The translations under genes were made by a program, and so were the position numbers. From the NCBI GenBank assembly GCA_023141075.1, contig JAGLKL010000042.1:1-8859 (forward strand): 8,859 bases of DNA. Direction: 5' to 3'. Shown here piece after piece: positions 1 through 6,190 of the stretch (position 1 is the first letter of the stretch; each line of letters starts with the position of its first letter). The notes under the pieces are model-generated. The model made no database searches, was not told where the DNA came from, and saw only the letters and a program-made list of their open reading frames with translations. Source of the stretch: Alphaproteobacteria bacterium (GTDB lineage Bacteria; Pseudomonadota; Alphaproteobacteria; Micavibrionales; Micavibrionaceae).

Positions 1-376
1 CCTCTTTTTGCCAGAGCTGCGCAGCGAAATGCACGACAGAGCTTTTGCCGTTTGTTCCGGTGACCGCAACTATGTGCTCAGGTAAGGGAGAATAAAACTC
101 CGCAGCAATATAACTTAAATCACGCCTAGGATTATCGCTTTTGATAAACTGCACATCTTTTAGATCAAAATCCTGCGGAGGAGTGTATTGTATATCGGTA
201 AGAATAACGCTTGCTCCATTCTTGACCGCATCACCGATATAATCACACCCGTTTACATGCTCCCCCTGAAGAGCAGCAAAAAGATAATCCTTGCCAACTG
301 TACGGCTATCCAGCGTCACTCCTTGTAACGCTGTGATATCAATTCCTAATTTTGTCAGCCTATCGGTATGATGCAA
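1..376 (-). CDS. murE: MurE, UDP-MurNAc-tripeptide synthetase (5' part only)
   Basis: MurE is the cytoplasmic Mur ligase that adds the third amino acid (usually meso-diaminopimelate in Gram-negatives) to UDP-MurNAc-L-Ala-D-Glu, using ATP. Only the first 125 codons are present; the gene continues past the left edge. Visible are the N-terminal Mur ligase domain with LDSR at residues 22-25 followed by YLFAALQGEHVNG, and the central-domain P-loop TGTNGKSS at 106-113 (GKS rather than the commoner GKT). No ATG is suitably placed. I chose TTG at 376-374 because AAAGGA (389-384) lies 7 bases before it and the reading frame keeps the usual short lead before LDSR. This start overlaps the end of ftsI by 17 bases, so translation is probably coupled. 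The family call is firm; the exact start is inferred, and a later GTG or CTG start is possible but has no comparable ribosome binding site. Confidence 0.93.
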   Translation of the reverse strand, partial: MHHTDRLTKLGIDITALQGVTLDSRTVGKDYLFAALQGEHVNGCDYIGDAVKNGASVILTDIQYTPPQDFDLKDVQFIKSDNPRRDLSYIAAEFYSPLPEHIVAVTGTNGKSSVVHFAAQLWQKE

Positions 377-2099
377 GCCGCTTTCCTTTGAGTTTTTTGT
401 CGTGAATATAGGGGAGGAGATCCAATGATATATCCCGGGCGGGATCGTACCGGTCGGAAGAAAGTCCGAGGATGGAAACCATGGATTGGACAATACGGGC
501 AGATGCCGGGGCAGCAACCCAGCCGGCAGTAGCATAACCAAAGCTTTCTTTGGTGCCGTGCGGCTCATCGACCATAACCATGACAATGTAGCGCGGATCA
601 TCGATTGGAAACGCGGCAACAAAGGAGGAAAGTAGTTTATCGTTTCTATAACGTCCGTTTATACTTTTTTCTGCTGTGCCGGTTTTGCCGCCAATGGCCA
701 TGCCGGGAACGTCCGCTTTTTTGCCTGTGCCGTGCGTGACCACAAGACGCAAAAGACGGCGCATATCTTCTGAAATTTCTTCGGAAATAACGCGCACTTC
801 GCTTTTCATACGGCGTTGTTCTTCATTTTCGACTAATAGTGTGGGCTGCACGGCAATACCGCCATTGACGATAGTGGCGACAGCAGCGCTCATTTGCAGC
901 GGACTGGTGGAAATGCCATGACCATAAGACGCTGTTATAGTGGAATCATTACGCCACGGGTTGGGTGTAATCGGTTTGCCTATTTCCTTGATATCAAAAT
1001 CAAGCGCGTCCATCAGCCCTAGGTCTTTATAGAATGCTTTCAGTGCTTTACCCCCAATCGTTTTCCCCATCAAGGCGGAACCAATATTTGAGGAATACAT
1101 AAATACTTCGGGTACGGTCAGAATACGTTTTTGCGCATGATAATCATTAATACTGTATCGACCGACTTTTAGAGGTTTGCGTGCATCAAATGTATAATCC
1201 ATATCAACTTTTTTGATTTCCAGCAGCGCAGCGGTGGAGAAAATTTTAAACATGGAGCCAAGTTCGTAGACTCCCAAAGTCGCACGGTTAAACGCTTCAC
1301 ATGGTTTTGCATGCCCGGCATCATTGAGATCAAAATCAGGCAGTGAGACTCCGGCCAGTACTTCACCATTGCGGGCATCAAGAACAATCCCTACTCCGGC
1401 CTTGGCGCTAAATTCATCGATTGCGATTTGCACTTCACGCTTAACTGCGTGCTGGAGGCGTAAGTCCAGAGACAAGGTGATATCCTCGCCTCGCGCTAAT
1501 ACATCGTCAAAACTGCGCTCTACACCAGACAACCCCAGCCCGTCGCGATCTGTATGTCCCAACATGTGCGCAAATAGCTCTTCTTGAGGATAAACGCGCC
1601 TGTAATGATACTTGAACCCTAACGACGGATCACCTATTTCTAAGATTTTCTGCTGCTTAGCCGGTGTAATTTCGTGAGCTATCCAGCCAAAGCGGCTATC
1701 GGTTTGCATGGTTTTTAGGACTTTGCCCTGATCTATGTCAGGCAATATAGCCGCAAGTTTTGCGCTTAAGTCTTTTACATTGAGCACCATAGAAGGATCG
1801 ACATAAAGTGATGGAATTTTAATTGTTGTGGCAATCAAAAAGCCGTTGCGATCATAAACATCGCCTCGACGCGCTACCACCTTATTGGCAGTTTCTTTTT
1901 GTTGGCTTGCTACTTGGCTTTCTTTTTCTGGAAAAATATATGTTTGTACAATGCCTAAATCCACCAGACGTAGCGCCATGACCAGATACGCCGTGATAAA
2001 ACACACACCGAGAATAGATATACGGCTTTGCGCGATGGATGCGCTGATACGCCGCTCCCCTTCGATAACGATAGATCTGCGATGTGACGCTTTCCACAT
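360..2099 (-). CDS. ftsI: FtsI (PBP3), septal peptidoglycan transpeptidase
   Basis: A class B penicillin-binding protein that cross-links septal peptidoglycan, working with FtsW and the FtsQLB complex at the division site. The 579-residue length fits the family. A short cytoplasmic tail rich in basic residues (1-26) precedes one membrane span at about 27-50. The PBP dimerisation domain follows, with the RRGDVYDRNG segment at 77-86. The transpeptidase domain carries all three catalytic motifs: SMFK with nucleophile S282 and K285, SSN at 336-338, and KTG at 472-474. Nothing appears broken. The ATG overlaps the ftsL stop by one base (TAATG), with AAGGAG about 11 bases upstream, which indicates translational coupling. 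The C-terminus overlaps the probable TTG start of murE. The gene is part of the dcw operon read from the mraZ promoter region. Confidence 0.97.
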   Translation of the reverse strand: MWKASHRRSIVIEGERRISASIAQSRISILGVCFITAYLVMALRLVDLGIVQTYIFPEKESQVASQQKETANKVVARRGDVYDRNGFLIATTIKIPSLYVDPSMVLNVKDLSAKLAAILPDIDQGKVLKTMQTDSRFGWIAHEITPAKQQKILEIGDPSLGFKYHYRRVYPQEELFAHMLGHTDRDGLGLSGVERSFDDVLARGEDITLSLDLRLQHAVKREVQIAIDEFSAKAGVGIVLDARNGEVLAGVSLPDFDLNDAGHAKPCEAFNRATLGVYELGSMFKIFSTAALLEIKKVDMDYTFDARKPLKVGRYSINDYHAQKRILTVPEVFMYSSNIGSALMGKTIGGKALKAFYKDLGLMDALDFDIKEIGKPITPNPWRNDSTITASYGHGISTSPLQMSAAVATIVNGGIAVQPTLLVENEEQRRMKSEVRVISEEISEDMRRLLRLVVTHGTGKKADVPGMAIGGKTGTAEKSINGRYRNDKLLSSFVAAFPIDDPRYIVMVMVDEPHGTKESFGYATAGWVAAPASARIVQSMVSILGLSSDRYDPARDISLDLLPYIHDKKLKGKRLASYR

Positions 2100-2497
2100 T
2101 ATTCCTGCTCTCCTTGTTCTTTAGGGAGGAGGTTTAGTTTGTCTTGCAGTTTGTCTTGGGAAGTTTCGCCTGAGGAAGGAGTAATAGAAGAAAGAGCCTC
2201 TTGATCGGAAGTAAATATATTGGGCAGACGTGCCGGGTCACTGACCAGTGTATTCGTTTTGGGAATCTGCATGTCATATCCGCCTGAAGCTATTGCCTCA
2301 AGACGCTGAGGGTCATTCAAATAAGCCCATTCGGCTTTAAGCACACGGATTTTTTCTTTTTCTTGCTCTATCCAGCGGTCATCACGCATAATATCGCGCT
2401 CAAGCTGCTGAACATTTTGAGATACATGCATGAGCATAGTTGCACTTAAGATGAGGAATGTAAGAAGAGCACCATATTTAAGGATAGTTAATTTCAT
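2099..2497 (-). CDS. ftsL: FtsL, bitopic division protein of the FtsQLB complex
   Basis: FtsL is a small single-span protein that forms a periplasmic coiled coil with FtsB and helps activate FtsWI at the septum. The 132-residue product has a very short N-terminal tail (MKLTILKYG), a membrane span at about 8-25, then a charged helical stretch (about 27-56) with the heptad character of a coiled coil. The segment LKAEWAYLNDPQRLEAIA (53-70) is the pattern I associate with alphaproteobacterial FtsL. The last 50 or so residues are low-complexity, rich in Ser, Gln and Lys. The gene sits between rsmH and ftsI as expected. Its ATG directly follows the rsmH stop (TAA|ATG), with AAGGAG inside the end of rsmH, 9 bases before the ATG. 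FtsL evolves fast, so position and topology carry as much weight as sequence. Confidence 0.93.
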   Translation of the reverse strand: MKLTILKYGALLTFLILSATMLMHVSQNVQQLERDIMRDDRWIEQEKEKIRVLKAEWAYLNDPQRLEAIASGGYDMQIPKTNTLVSDPARLPNIFTSDQEALSSITPSSGETSQDKLQDKLNLLPKEQGEQE

Positions 2498-3484
2498 TTA
2501 GTCATTCTCCTTTTCCTGTACTGACAACCGCAACGCACAGCGCATACGCGCCGAGCGAGCACGTGGATTTATCATCGTCTCTTTTTCGGATGGTTTAATA
2601 GCTTTATTGCGATTTGGAAGTGTGTAAACAGATTCCTGTATGGACTCAATTCGTGGCAAATGACGAGAAACGGCGGGATTCCTGCCTGATTTTTGTTTCA
2701 GGTAGGCTTTTACTAATCCGTCTTCCAACGAATGAAAACTGACCACAACTAGGCGTCCACCTTCCGCCAAAATATTTTCTGAGGCCTCTAATGCACGGGA
2801 AAGTTCGCCAAGCTCATCATTCACGGCGATGCGCAAAGCCTGAAATGTGCGCGTGGCCGGATCAATCTTGTCGCCCTGCTTTTTGGGCATGACAGAGCGG
2901 ATACACTCAGCAAATTCATGCGTACGGGTAAAAGGCTTTTCCTTGCGGCGCTGAACAACGGCTTTGGCAATGCGGCGGGAGAGGCGCTCTTCTCCGTATT
3001 TGTAGATCAGGTCAGCCAGATCTCTTTCAGTATAGGTGTTCACAATATCGGCTGCAGTTTGTGTTTCCAGGTCTTTCGTATCCATGCGCATATCAAGCGG
3101 CCCGTCTTGGCGGAAAGAAAACCCGCGGTCAGCTTCATTGATTTGCATGGAAGAAACCCCAATATCGAGGACAAAACCATTTACACGCCCGGCATATCCA
3201 TGCACTTTCAGCAATTCTGTAACGTCGCCAAAACATCCACGCATAAAAGTAAAGCGCTCATTATATTGCTGTTTCATATCATCGGCGCGTTTTATAGCCG
3301 AAGGATCGCGGTCAATCGCATAGACGTGACAATCAGCGGTTTCGAGCATGGCACGGCTATACCCGCCTGCACCAAATGTGCCATCAACGTAGATTTCCCC
3401 GTCATTCACGTCCAGCGCTTCCATGACTTCGGTCAGCATAACCGGTGCATGAGGTGAAGCTTTTGCATAAGAGGCTGATTGCAT
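2498..3484 (-). CDS. rsmH: RsmH (MraW), 16S rRNA m4C1402 N4-methyltransferase
   Basis: RsmH uses S-adenosylmethionine to methylate N4 of C1402 in the decoding centre of 16S rRNA. The 328-residue length is typical. Conserved family segments appear in order: HAPVMLTEV (12-20) and the SAM-binding loop DGTFGAGGYS (34-43); AIDRD (56-60) ending the second strand; LDIGVSS (106-112); the DRGFSFRQDGPLDMRMD block (119-135); ATRTFQALRIAVNDEL (210-225); VSFHSLEDGLVK (248-259); and NPRARSARMR (306-315). All appear intact. The ATG overlaps the mraZ stop by one base (TAATG), and a near-perfect AAGGAGGTG lies just upstream within mraZ. The gene is not itself a division gene, but it is a standard second member of the dcw operon. 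Confidence 0.97.
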   Translation of the reverse strand: MQSASYAKASPHAPVMLTEVMEALDVNDGEIYVDGTFGAGGYSRAMLETADCHVYAIDRDPSAIKRADDMKQQYNERFTFMRGCFGDVTELLKVHGYAGRVNGFVLDIGVSSMQINEADRGFSFRQDGPLDMRMDTKDLETQTAADIVNTYTERDLADLIYKYGEERLSRRIAKAVVQRRKEKPFTRTHEFAECIRSVMPKKQGDKIDPATRTFQALRIAVNDELGELSRALEASENILAEGGRLVVVSFHSLEDGLVKAYLKQKSGRNPAVSRHLPRIESIQESVYTLPNRNKAIKPSEKETMINPRARSARMRCALRLSVQEKEND

Positions 3485-3945
3485 TACAACACCTCCTTAT
3501 GTTTTTGCGGAAGAGTAAGTTTCTTGCCCTGCACAGCGCTCACAGCTTGTGTCTGGCGGCGTTCAAATGATTCGGGATTCCAAATCTGGAATTTGCGGCC
3601 AAGCCCAACAAATGTTGCCTGTTCTTCCAGATTGACAGCGTTCATTAAGTGTCCGGGTAGCACTACCCGCCCATCTCCATCGAGGAATAGCTGCACACTT
3701 TGTCCGAAAATCGTCGTGGCAAGATCGTCCTGTTCATCGGAAAAGAGATCATAATGATCCATGCGATCACTAATCTCATCCATTTTGATCCAGTCAAATC
3801 CTTCAAGGCAGGGATGCTGGTGCGAAGCAAAAACAACAATGCCCCGGGCAATTTGTTCGCCCAAGGCCGCACGAAACTGCGCAGGAACGGAAACTCGCCC
3901 TTTTTTATCAATCTTGTTGATGAATGTTGACAAGAATAATGCCAT
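3484..3945 (-). CDS. mraZ: MraZ, AbrB-fold transcriptional regulator of the dcw operon
   Basis: MraZ is a ring-forming DNA-binding protein that in E. coli represses its own operon by binding TGGGN repeats upstream. The 153-residue product has the two SpoVT/AbrB-like halves with their signature loops, DKKGRVSVP at 13-21 and DGDGRVVLP at 89-97. I start at the ATG at 3945: the protein then begins MALFLSTFINKIDKKGR, as MraZ proteins do, and AGAGGA lies 9 bases upstream. An in-frame ATG at 3987 would add 14 residues, but it has no ribosome binding site and the extra residues look unlike the family. The gene is first in the cluster and is preceded by a 10-bp-periodic repeat array that is probably its operator. 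Confidence 0.95.
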   Translation of the reverse strand: MALFLSTFINKIDKKGRVSVPAQFRAALGEQIARGIVVFASHQHPCLEGFDWIKMDEISDRMDHYDLFSDEQDDLATTIFGQSVQLFLDGDGRVVLPGHLMNAVNLEEQATFVGLGRKFQIWNPESFERRQTQAVSAVQGKKLTLPQKHKEVL

Positions 3946-4045
3946 TAAAGAAATCCTCTTCCGACCTGATCCGTAAGCAATTCTCATGAATCAGACCCGA
4001 AAAATACGTCACAAATGTTCAGACACGCACCATCATGCCGAAGAC

Positions 4046-4091
4046 ATGACAAAACATGGATACTTATGGGATATCATGGGAAGCAATGGAA
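4046..4091 (-). promoter_or_regulatory. mraZ operator: Probable MraZ operator: five repeats at 10-bp spacing
   Basis: On the plus strand, ATGAC, ATGGA, ATGGG, ATGGG and ATGGA begin at 4046, 4056, 4066, 4076 and 4086, exactly one helical turn apart. The core reads TGGAT-N5-TGGGA-N5-TGGGA-N5-TGGAA. The known E. coli MraZ target is a set of TGGGN repeats separated by 5 bases, so both sequence and spacing match. The array lies about 100-145 bases upstream of the mraZ start. Two -35-like hexamers for the minus strand bracket it, TTGACG (4097-4092) and TTGTCA (4052-4047). TTGACG with 18 bases to TATCCC (4073-4068) would place the repeats over the promoter, a geometry suited to repression. The promoter is tentative; the repeat array is seen directly. 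The repeats read on the strand opposite to the gene. Confidence 0.75.
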
Positions 4092-4097
4092 CGTCAA

Positions 4098-4548
4098 TAA
4101 GAACGACCTCTAATATCCTCAAAAATAATAATTTTTTTCCATTGGAGAGAAGCAAAAAATGTATAAGCCTGTGTGTAATCTTGTGAATTTCTGTGCGTTT
4201 ATCCATAGCGTAAGAATATTATCTTGAAATATGAATGAGTTAGACTGTTTTGACGTATGTCAAAAGCGGTTCTGCATAAAATGTAAGGATATCTATAGTA
4301 GCTTTCACACTTTCGTATTTTGTTGTAATTTTACCATATGATTAAAAAATAAATGGGTAATATTATTTCTTTTTGTTTTCATAAAATACATATTTTATGC
4401 AAAATAGTGATGAATTATATTATTTTTAGCTAATTTTTTGCTGCTTTGCGATAACTTACTAAAAACATTGATATTTTTTCTTGTGTTTTACGAAATACGA
4501 TGGTATTTTTAGGCCATTAACATTAAAAAGTTGTGTGGGGAGAGAAAA
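4098..4548. other. AT-rich intergenic stretch without a supported gene
   Basis: This gap between the mraZ operator and the small plus-strand gene at 4549 is visibly AT-rich, especially after 4300. I see no open frame with a ribosome binding site. It contains a perfect 7+7 palindrome at 4248-4265 (listed separately) and an AT-only style hairpin, CATAAAAT / ATTTTATG, at 4380-4387 and 4392-4399 with a 4-base loop. Any promoter for the small gene at 4549 should lie in the right half, but I could not choose one convincingly; the best is TTGTGT with 17 bases to TATTTT, at about 4481-4509. Confidence 0.6.
4248..4265. promoter_or_regulatory. FNR/FixK-type palindrome, possible regulator site
   Basis: TTTTGAC and GTCAAAA are perfect inverted repeats around a 4-base centre (GTAT). 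The core TTGA-N6-TCAA matches the half-site pattern recognised by FNR/FixK members of the CRP family. It lies 303 bases upstream of mraZ (minus) and 284 bases upstream of the small gene at 4549 (plus). GATAAT at 4223-4218 on the minus strand and TATAGT at 4294-4299 on the plus strand are possible -10 hexamers, but neither places the box at the ideal -41.5. The palindrome is real; its regulator and target are inference. Confidence 0.35.
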
Positions 4549-4644
4549 ATGTTAGCAACTCTATTGATGATTGTTTTGTCTGTTAATGGCGGACTGTTCA
4601 TGGGAACGATCTTATATATATATCATCGTGACCTGATGGACTAA
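4549..4644 (+). CDS. Unrecognised 31-residue single-span membrane peptide
   Basis: I do not recognise this protein. The ATG is preceded by GGGGAGAG with about 4-6 bases of spacing, a clear ribosome binding site in otherwise AT-rich DNA. The product starts MLATLLMIVLSVNGG, continues as a hydrophobic helix through GTILYIYH at about residues 24-27, and ends in the charged tail HRDLMD. Residues 2-26 can form one membrane span, probably with the short charged C-terminus on one face. A Gly-Gly pair sits near the middle (14-15). The TAA stop forms the base of a hairpin (4642-4670), and a strong terminator follows at 4699-4728, so the unit looks like a small monocistronic transcript. It resembles small membrane subunits of larger complexes in size only; there is no sequence basis for a function. 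It could be a chance frame, but start context and terminators argue for a gene. Confidence 0.6.
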   Translation: MLATLLMIVLSVNGGLFMGTILYIYHRDLMD

Positions 4645-4670
4645 GAAACCATTGTGGGGCAGGTTTCTTA
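4642..4670 (+). other. Hairpin at the stop codon of the small membrane peptide
   Basis: TAAGAAACC (4642-4650) pairs perfectly with GGTTTCTTA (4662-4670) around an 11-base loop containing GTGGGG. The stem begins with the TAA stop codon. The run after it is A-rich, not T-rich, so on the plus strand it is a poor intrinsic terminator by itself; it may stabilise the transcript end ahead of the stronger terminator downstream. Confidence 0.5.
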
Positions 4671-4698
4671 AAAAACAACATCTGACCAAACAAAGGGG

Positions 4699-4728
4699 AA
4701 AGCCGTCGGAGGAAACTCTGACGGCTTT
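4699..4728. terminator. Bidirectional intrinsic terminator between small gene and rnpB
   Basis: GCCGTCGGAG (4702-4711) pairs with CTCTGACGGC (4716-4725) over a GAAA tetraloop, with one G-U pair. Flanking AAA/TTT (4699-4701 and 4726-4728) extend the stem to 13 pairs. On the plus strand it is followed by TTTGTCATTG, on the minus strand by TTTCCCCTTT. It sits between two converging transcripts, the small membrane peptide (plus) and rnpB (minus, about 57 bases past its 3' end), and can serve both. Confidence 0.8.
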
Positions 4729-4741
4729 GTCATTGATATAG

Positions 4742-4759
4742 TAGTTTCATTTAAGAATA
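4742..4759. repeat. Intergenic repeat, copy 1
   Basis: The 18 bases TAGTTTCATTTAAGAATA recur at 8607-8624 with a single C/T difference; the preceding G is shared as well. This copy lies 26 bases past the 3' end of rnpB, between it and the terminator. Function unknown. Confidence 0.5.
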
Positions 4760-4784
4760 GTACATTATTTATGCACGATAGTAA

Positions 4785-5220
4785 GATTGAAGAAATCTGT
4801 AAGCCGGGTTTTGTCCTTAAGATAAAATCTTAAGGGATGACCATTCATCTAGGATATATGTTGCCATATACCTCAAGCGATCTACCCGAACCACCAATGC
4901 GAAAAATCACTGTCTATACAAATGCATAGAATGTAGTTCCTATTTGATCTTGCTTCCGGCGGGGTTTACCAAGCCAGTATCGTTGCCGATTACTGCGGTG
5001 CGCTCTTACCGCACCTTCTCACCTTTTCCGCTTATGCCTTTACAGGCAAAACGGTAGTTTCCTTTTCTTCAGCACTTTCCGTCATATTCGCTTTAAAACA
5101 AATACGCCCGGACGTTATCCGGCGCCGTTTTTCCGTGAAGCCCGGACTTTCCTCTCCTAAGTTTTTGCGTGCCGTATAAGCACCTCAAAAACCAGCAGCG
5201 GCCATCCGATTTCTTCAATC
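4785..5220 (-). ncRNA. rnpB: RNase P RNA (type A, alphaproteobacterial)
   Basis: This is the catalytic RNA of RNase P, which with the RnpA protein removes 5' leaders from pre-tRNAs. The ends are set by a perfect 13-bp P1 helix, 5220-5208 pairing with 4797-4785. Conserved segments appear in order: GAGAGGAAAGTCCGGGC at 5156-5140 (5' strand of P4), the hairpin GGTGCGGTAAGAGCGCACC at about 5015-4997, GGTAAACCCC then GGAAGCAAGATCAAATAGG ending at 4939 (P15 loop, which binds the tRNA CCA end), GGTTCGGGTAGATCGCTTGAGG at 4892-4871, TAGATGAATGG, and ACAAAACCCGGCTTACAG at 4814-4797 (3' strand of P4). The length of about 436 bases fits. An AT-rich hairpin (4815-4835, CCTTAAGAT/ATCTTAAGG) sits where alphaproteobacteria carry an extra stem. 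The gene starts 56 bases after the amidase stop; TTGGCA at 5249-5244 could be its -35, with a weak -10 around TACGAT (5229-5224). Confidence 0.96.
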
Positions 5221-5276
5221 TATATCGTAAAATGCCTGAAAACTGCCAACAATTCAAGATTTATGTGATGCAGGGG

Positions 5277-5996
5277 TTATTCTATTTTCCAGCGATTTAG
5301 AGCAACAAGACGTGCCATGGTCTCCTCACAGGCATCTCCAGGCTTCCCCGGATGATCAGCCCTGAAAACTTCAGGAAAAAAGTGACGTTGAAAAGCTGTG
5401 ATGACATCCACATGCGCAGCCATCGGATTATAACCGAACAAATCGAATAGTTTTTTGGACTCAAAATCACTACGCGCTAATTCTTCGGCTTCTTTATAAT
5501 CTTCGGATGTAATATATGGCCACCCCCCTACCCCTTCGAGAGCAAGATACGACCAATCAAATAATTCACCCGGATCTATTTTTCGCTCAGGTGCCACATC
5601 GGAATGCCCCAAGACATACTTAATATCATGGCGAGATTGTATTTCCTGACACAAGCAGCGAACCGTGTACATTTGCTCATCTGTGAATGGACGATAGCCA
5701 AATTCATGCCCCGGATTAACAACCTCAATGCCGATCGAAACCGAGTTAATATCGCTTTCGCGTTTCCAATACGCTATGCCTGCATGCCATGCACGCTTAT
5801 TTTCTTCTACCAAATCAAAGACCGTACCAATATCATCAACCAGATAATGTGCACTGACTTTGTTTTTAGGGTTTGTGAGGCGCTCTTTTGCCTCTCCCAT
5901 GGTATGCATACCAGTATAGTGCAACAAAATTATATAAGGACGCTTCCCTTCCGGGCGTTCCTCAAAATTTTTGGGTTTAAACATTTTTAGAAACAT
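5277..5996 (-). CDS. N-acetylmuramoyl-L-alanine amidase, AmpD/AmiD family with PG-binding tail
   Basis: A zinc amidase (Amidase_2/PGRP fold) that cuts between MurNAc and the stem peptide. In the 239-residue product the zinc ligands can be placed by family pattern as H26 (ILLHYTG), H131 (LGHSDVAPERKIDPG) and D141. E91 and K139 match the catalytic pair, and SAHYLVD (48-54) and WHAG (70-73) are also conserved. Residues of about 165-237 (LFGYNP, then VITAFQRHFFPE, then ETMARLVAL) form a C-terminal peptidoglycan-binding-type helical domain, as in E. coli AmiD; AmpD lacks it. There is no signal peptide or lipobox, so it appears cytoplasmic like AmpD, where it would act on imported anhydro-muropeptides. 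The ATG has AAGGAG 7 bases upstream. It is co-directional with rnpB and divergent from the PodJ-like gene. Whether it is AmpD or AmiD in function is undecided, hence no symbol. Confidence 0.92.
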   Translation of the reverse strand: MFLKMFKPKNFEERPEGKRPYIILLHYTGMHTMGEAKERLTNPKNKVSAHYLVDDIGTVFDLVEENKRAWHAGIAYWKRESDINSVSIGIEVVNPGHEFGYRPFTDEQMYTVRCLCQEIQSRHDIKYVLGHSDVAPERKIDPGELFDWSYLALEGVGGWPYITSEDYKEAEELARSDFESKKLFDLFGYNPMAAHVDVITAFQRHFFPEVFRADHPGKPGDACEETMARLVALNRWKIE

Positions 5997-6022
5997 TTCC
6001 GCGCTCCTTCACGAATATATAA

Positions 6023-6038
6023 TAGTTTAACTTAAGAA
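6023..6038. repeat. Intergenic repeat, degenerate copy 2
   Basis: TAGTTTAACTTAAGAA matches 15 of 16 bases of the copy at 8607 and then diverges. It lies 27 bases upstream of the amidase start, in the divergent promoter region, where it could overlap the amidase promoter (TATTAT or TATATT on the minus strand nearby). It may be a coincidence of AT-rich DNA. Confidence 0.3.
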
Positions 6039-6098
6039 ACGTGACTACACTACTTGGTAATTTATCCAAAGAATTAATGCCTCGCCGCATAGAATGAC

Positions 6099-6128
6099 TT
6101 GACCGTAAACGGGCAATATCGTTATTAA
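6099..6128 (+). promoter_or_regulatory. Candidate promoter of the PodJ-like gene
   Basis: TTGACC (6099-6104) is separated by 18 bases from TATTAA (6123-6128), giving 5/6 and 4/6 matches to the sigma-70 hexamers and a leader of about 55 bases. The leader can form two mutually exclusive small stems, TTGGG (6160-6164)/CCCAA (6172-6176) and CCTTT (6167-6171)/AAAGG (6176-6180). The second would cover the ribosome binding site. Both stems are short, so this is only a suggestion. Confidence 0.35.
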
Positions 6129-6190
6129 TGGAGGGATACTATACGTAAAATTGTTTTGCTTGGGTACCTTTCCCAAAAGGGTGAATGACT

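Noticed and set aside
2918..3457. 179-codon plus-strand frame opposite rsmH
   Set aside because: It lies antisense to a fully conserved rsmH, and its translation shows no recognisable domain; it is a shadow of the real gene.
3946..3987. Longer mraZ reading frame starting at the ATG at 3987
   Set aside because: There is no ribosome binding site before it, the 14 extra residues are unlike MraZ N-termini, and the ATG at 3945 has AGAGGA and gives the expected MALFLSTF start.
3988..3992. GANTC site (possible CcrM methylation) upstream of mraZ
   Set aside because: Single GANTC sites are expected by chance at this density and others occur within the coding genes, so it is not evidence of cell-cycle control here.
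3986..4186. 66-codon plus-strand frame across the mraZ upstream region
   Set aside because: It has no ribosome binding site and covers the repeat array and putative promoter; its composition looks like non-coding DNA read in frame.
4170..4207. Several DnaA-box-like sequences (TGTGTGTAA, TTATCCATA) next to AT-rich DNA, suggesting an origin
   Set aside because: Each differs from the TTWTNCACA consensus by at least one base, no perfect box is present, and there are no origin-linked genes in the window.
4231..4341. 36-codon plus-strand frame with a C-x3-C-x4-C-x2-C pattern that resembles a small zinc finger
   Set aside because: There is no ribosome binding site upstream and the frame runs through the palindrome; the cysteines probably arise by chance from TGT/TGC in this DNA.
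4380..4399. AT-rich hairpin as an intrinsic terminator
   Set aside because: The stem is only A-T pairs apart from the closing C-G, no T-run follows on either strand, and no gene ends nearby.
6128..6148. Six-codon leader frame in the PodJ-like gene's 5' region
   Set aside because: There is no ribosome binding site before its ATG, and there is no run of regulatory codons or attenuator structure to support a leader peptide.
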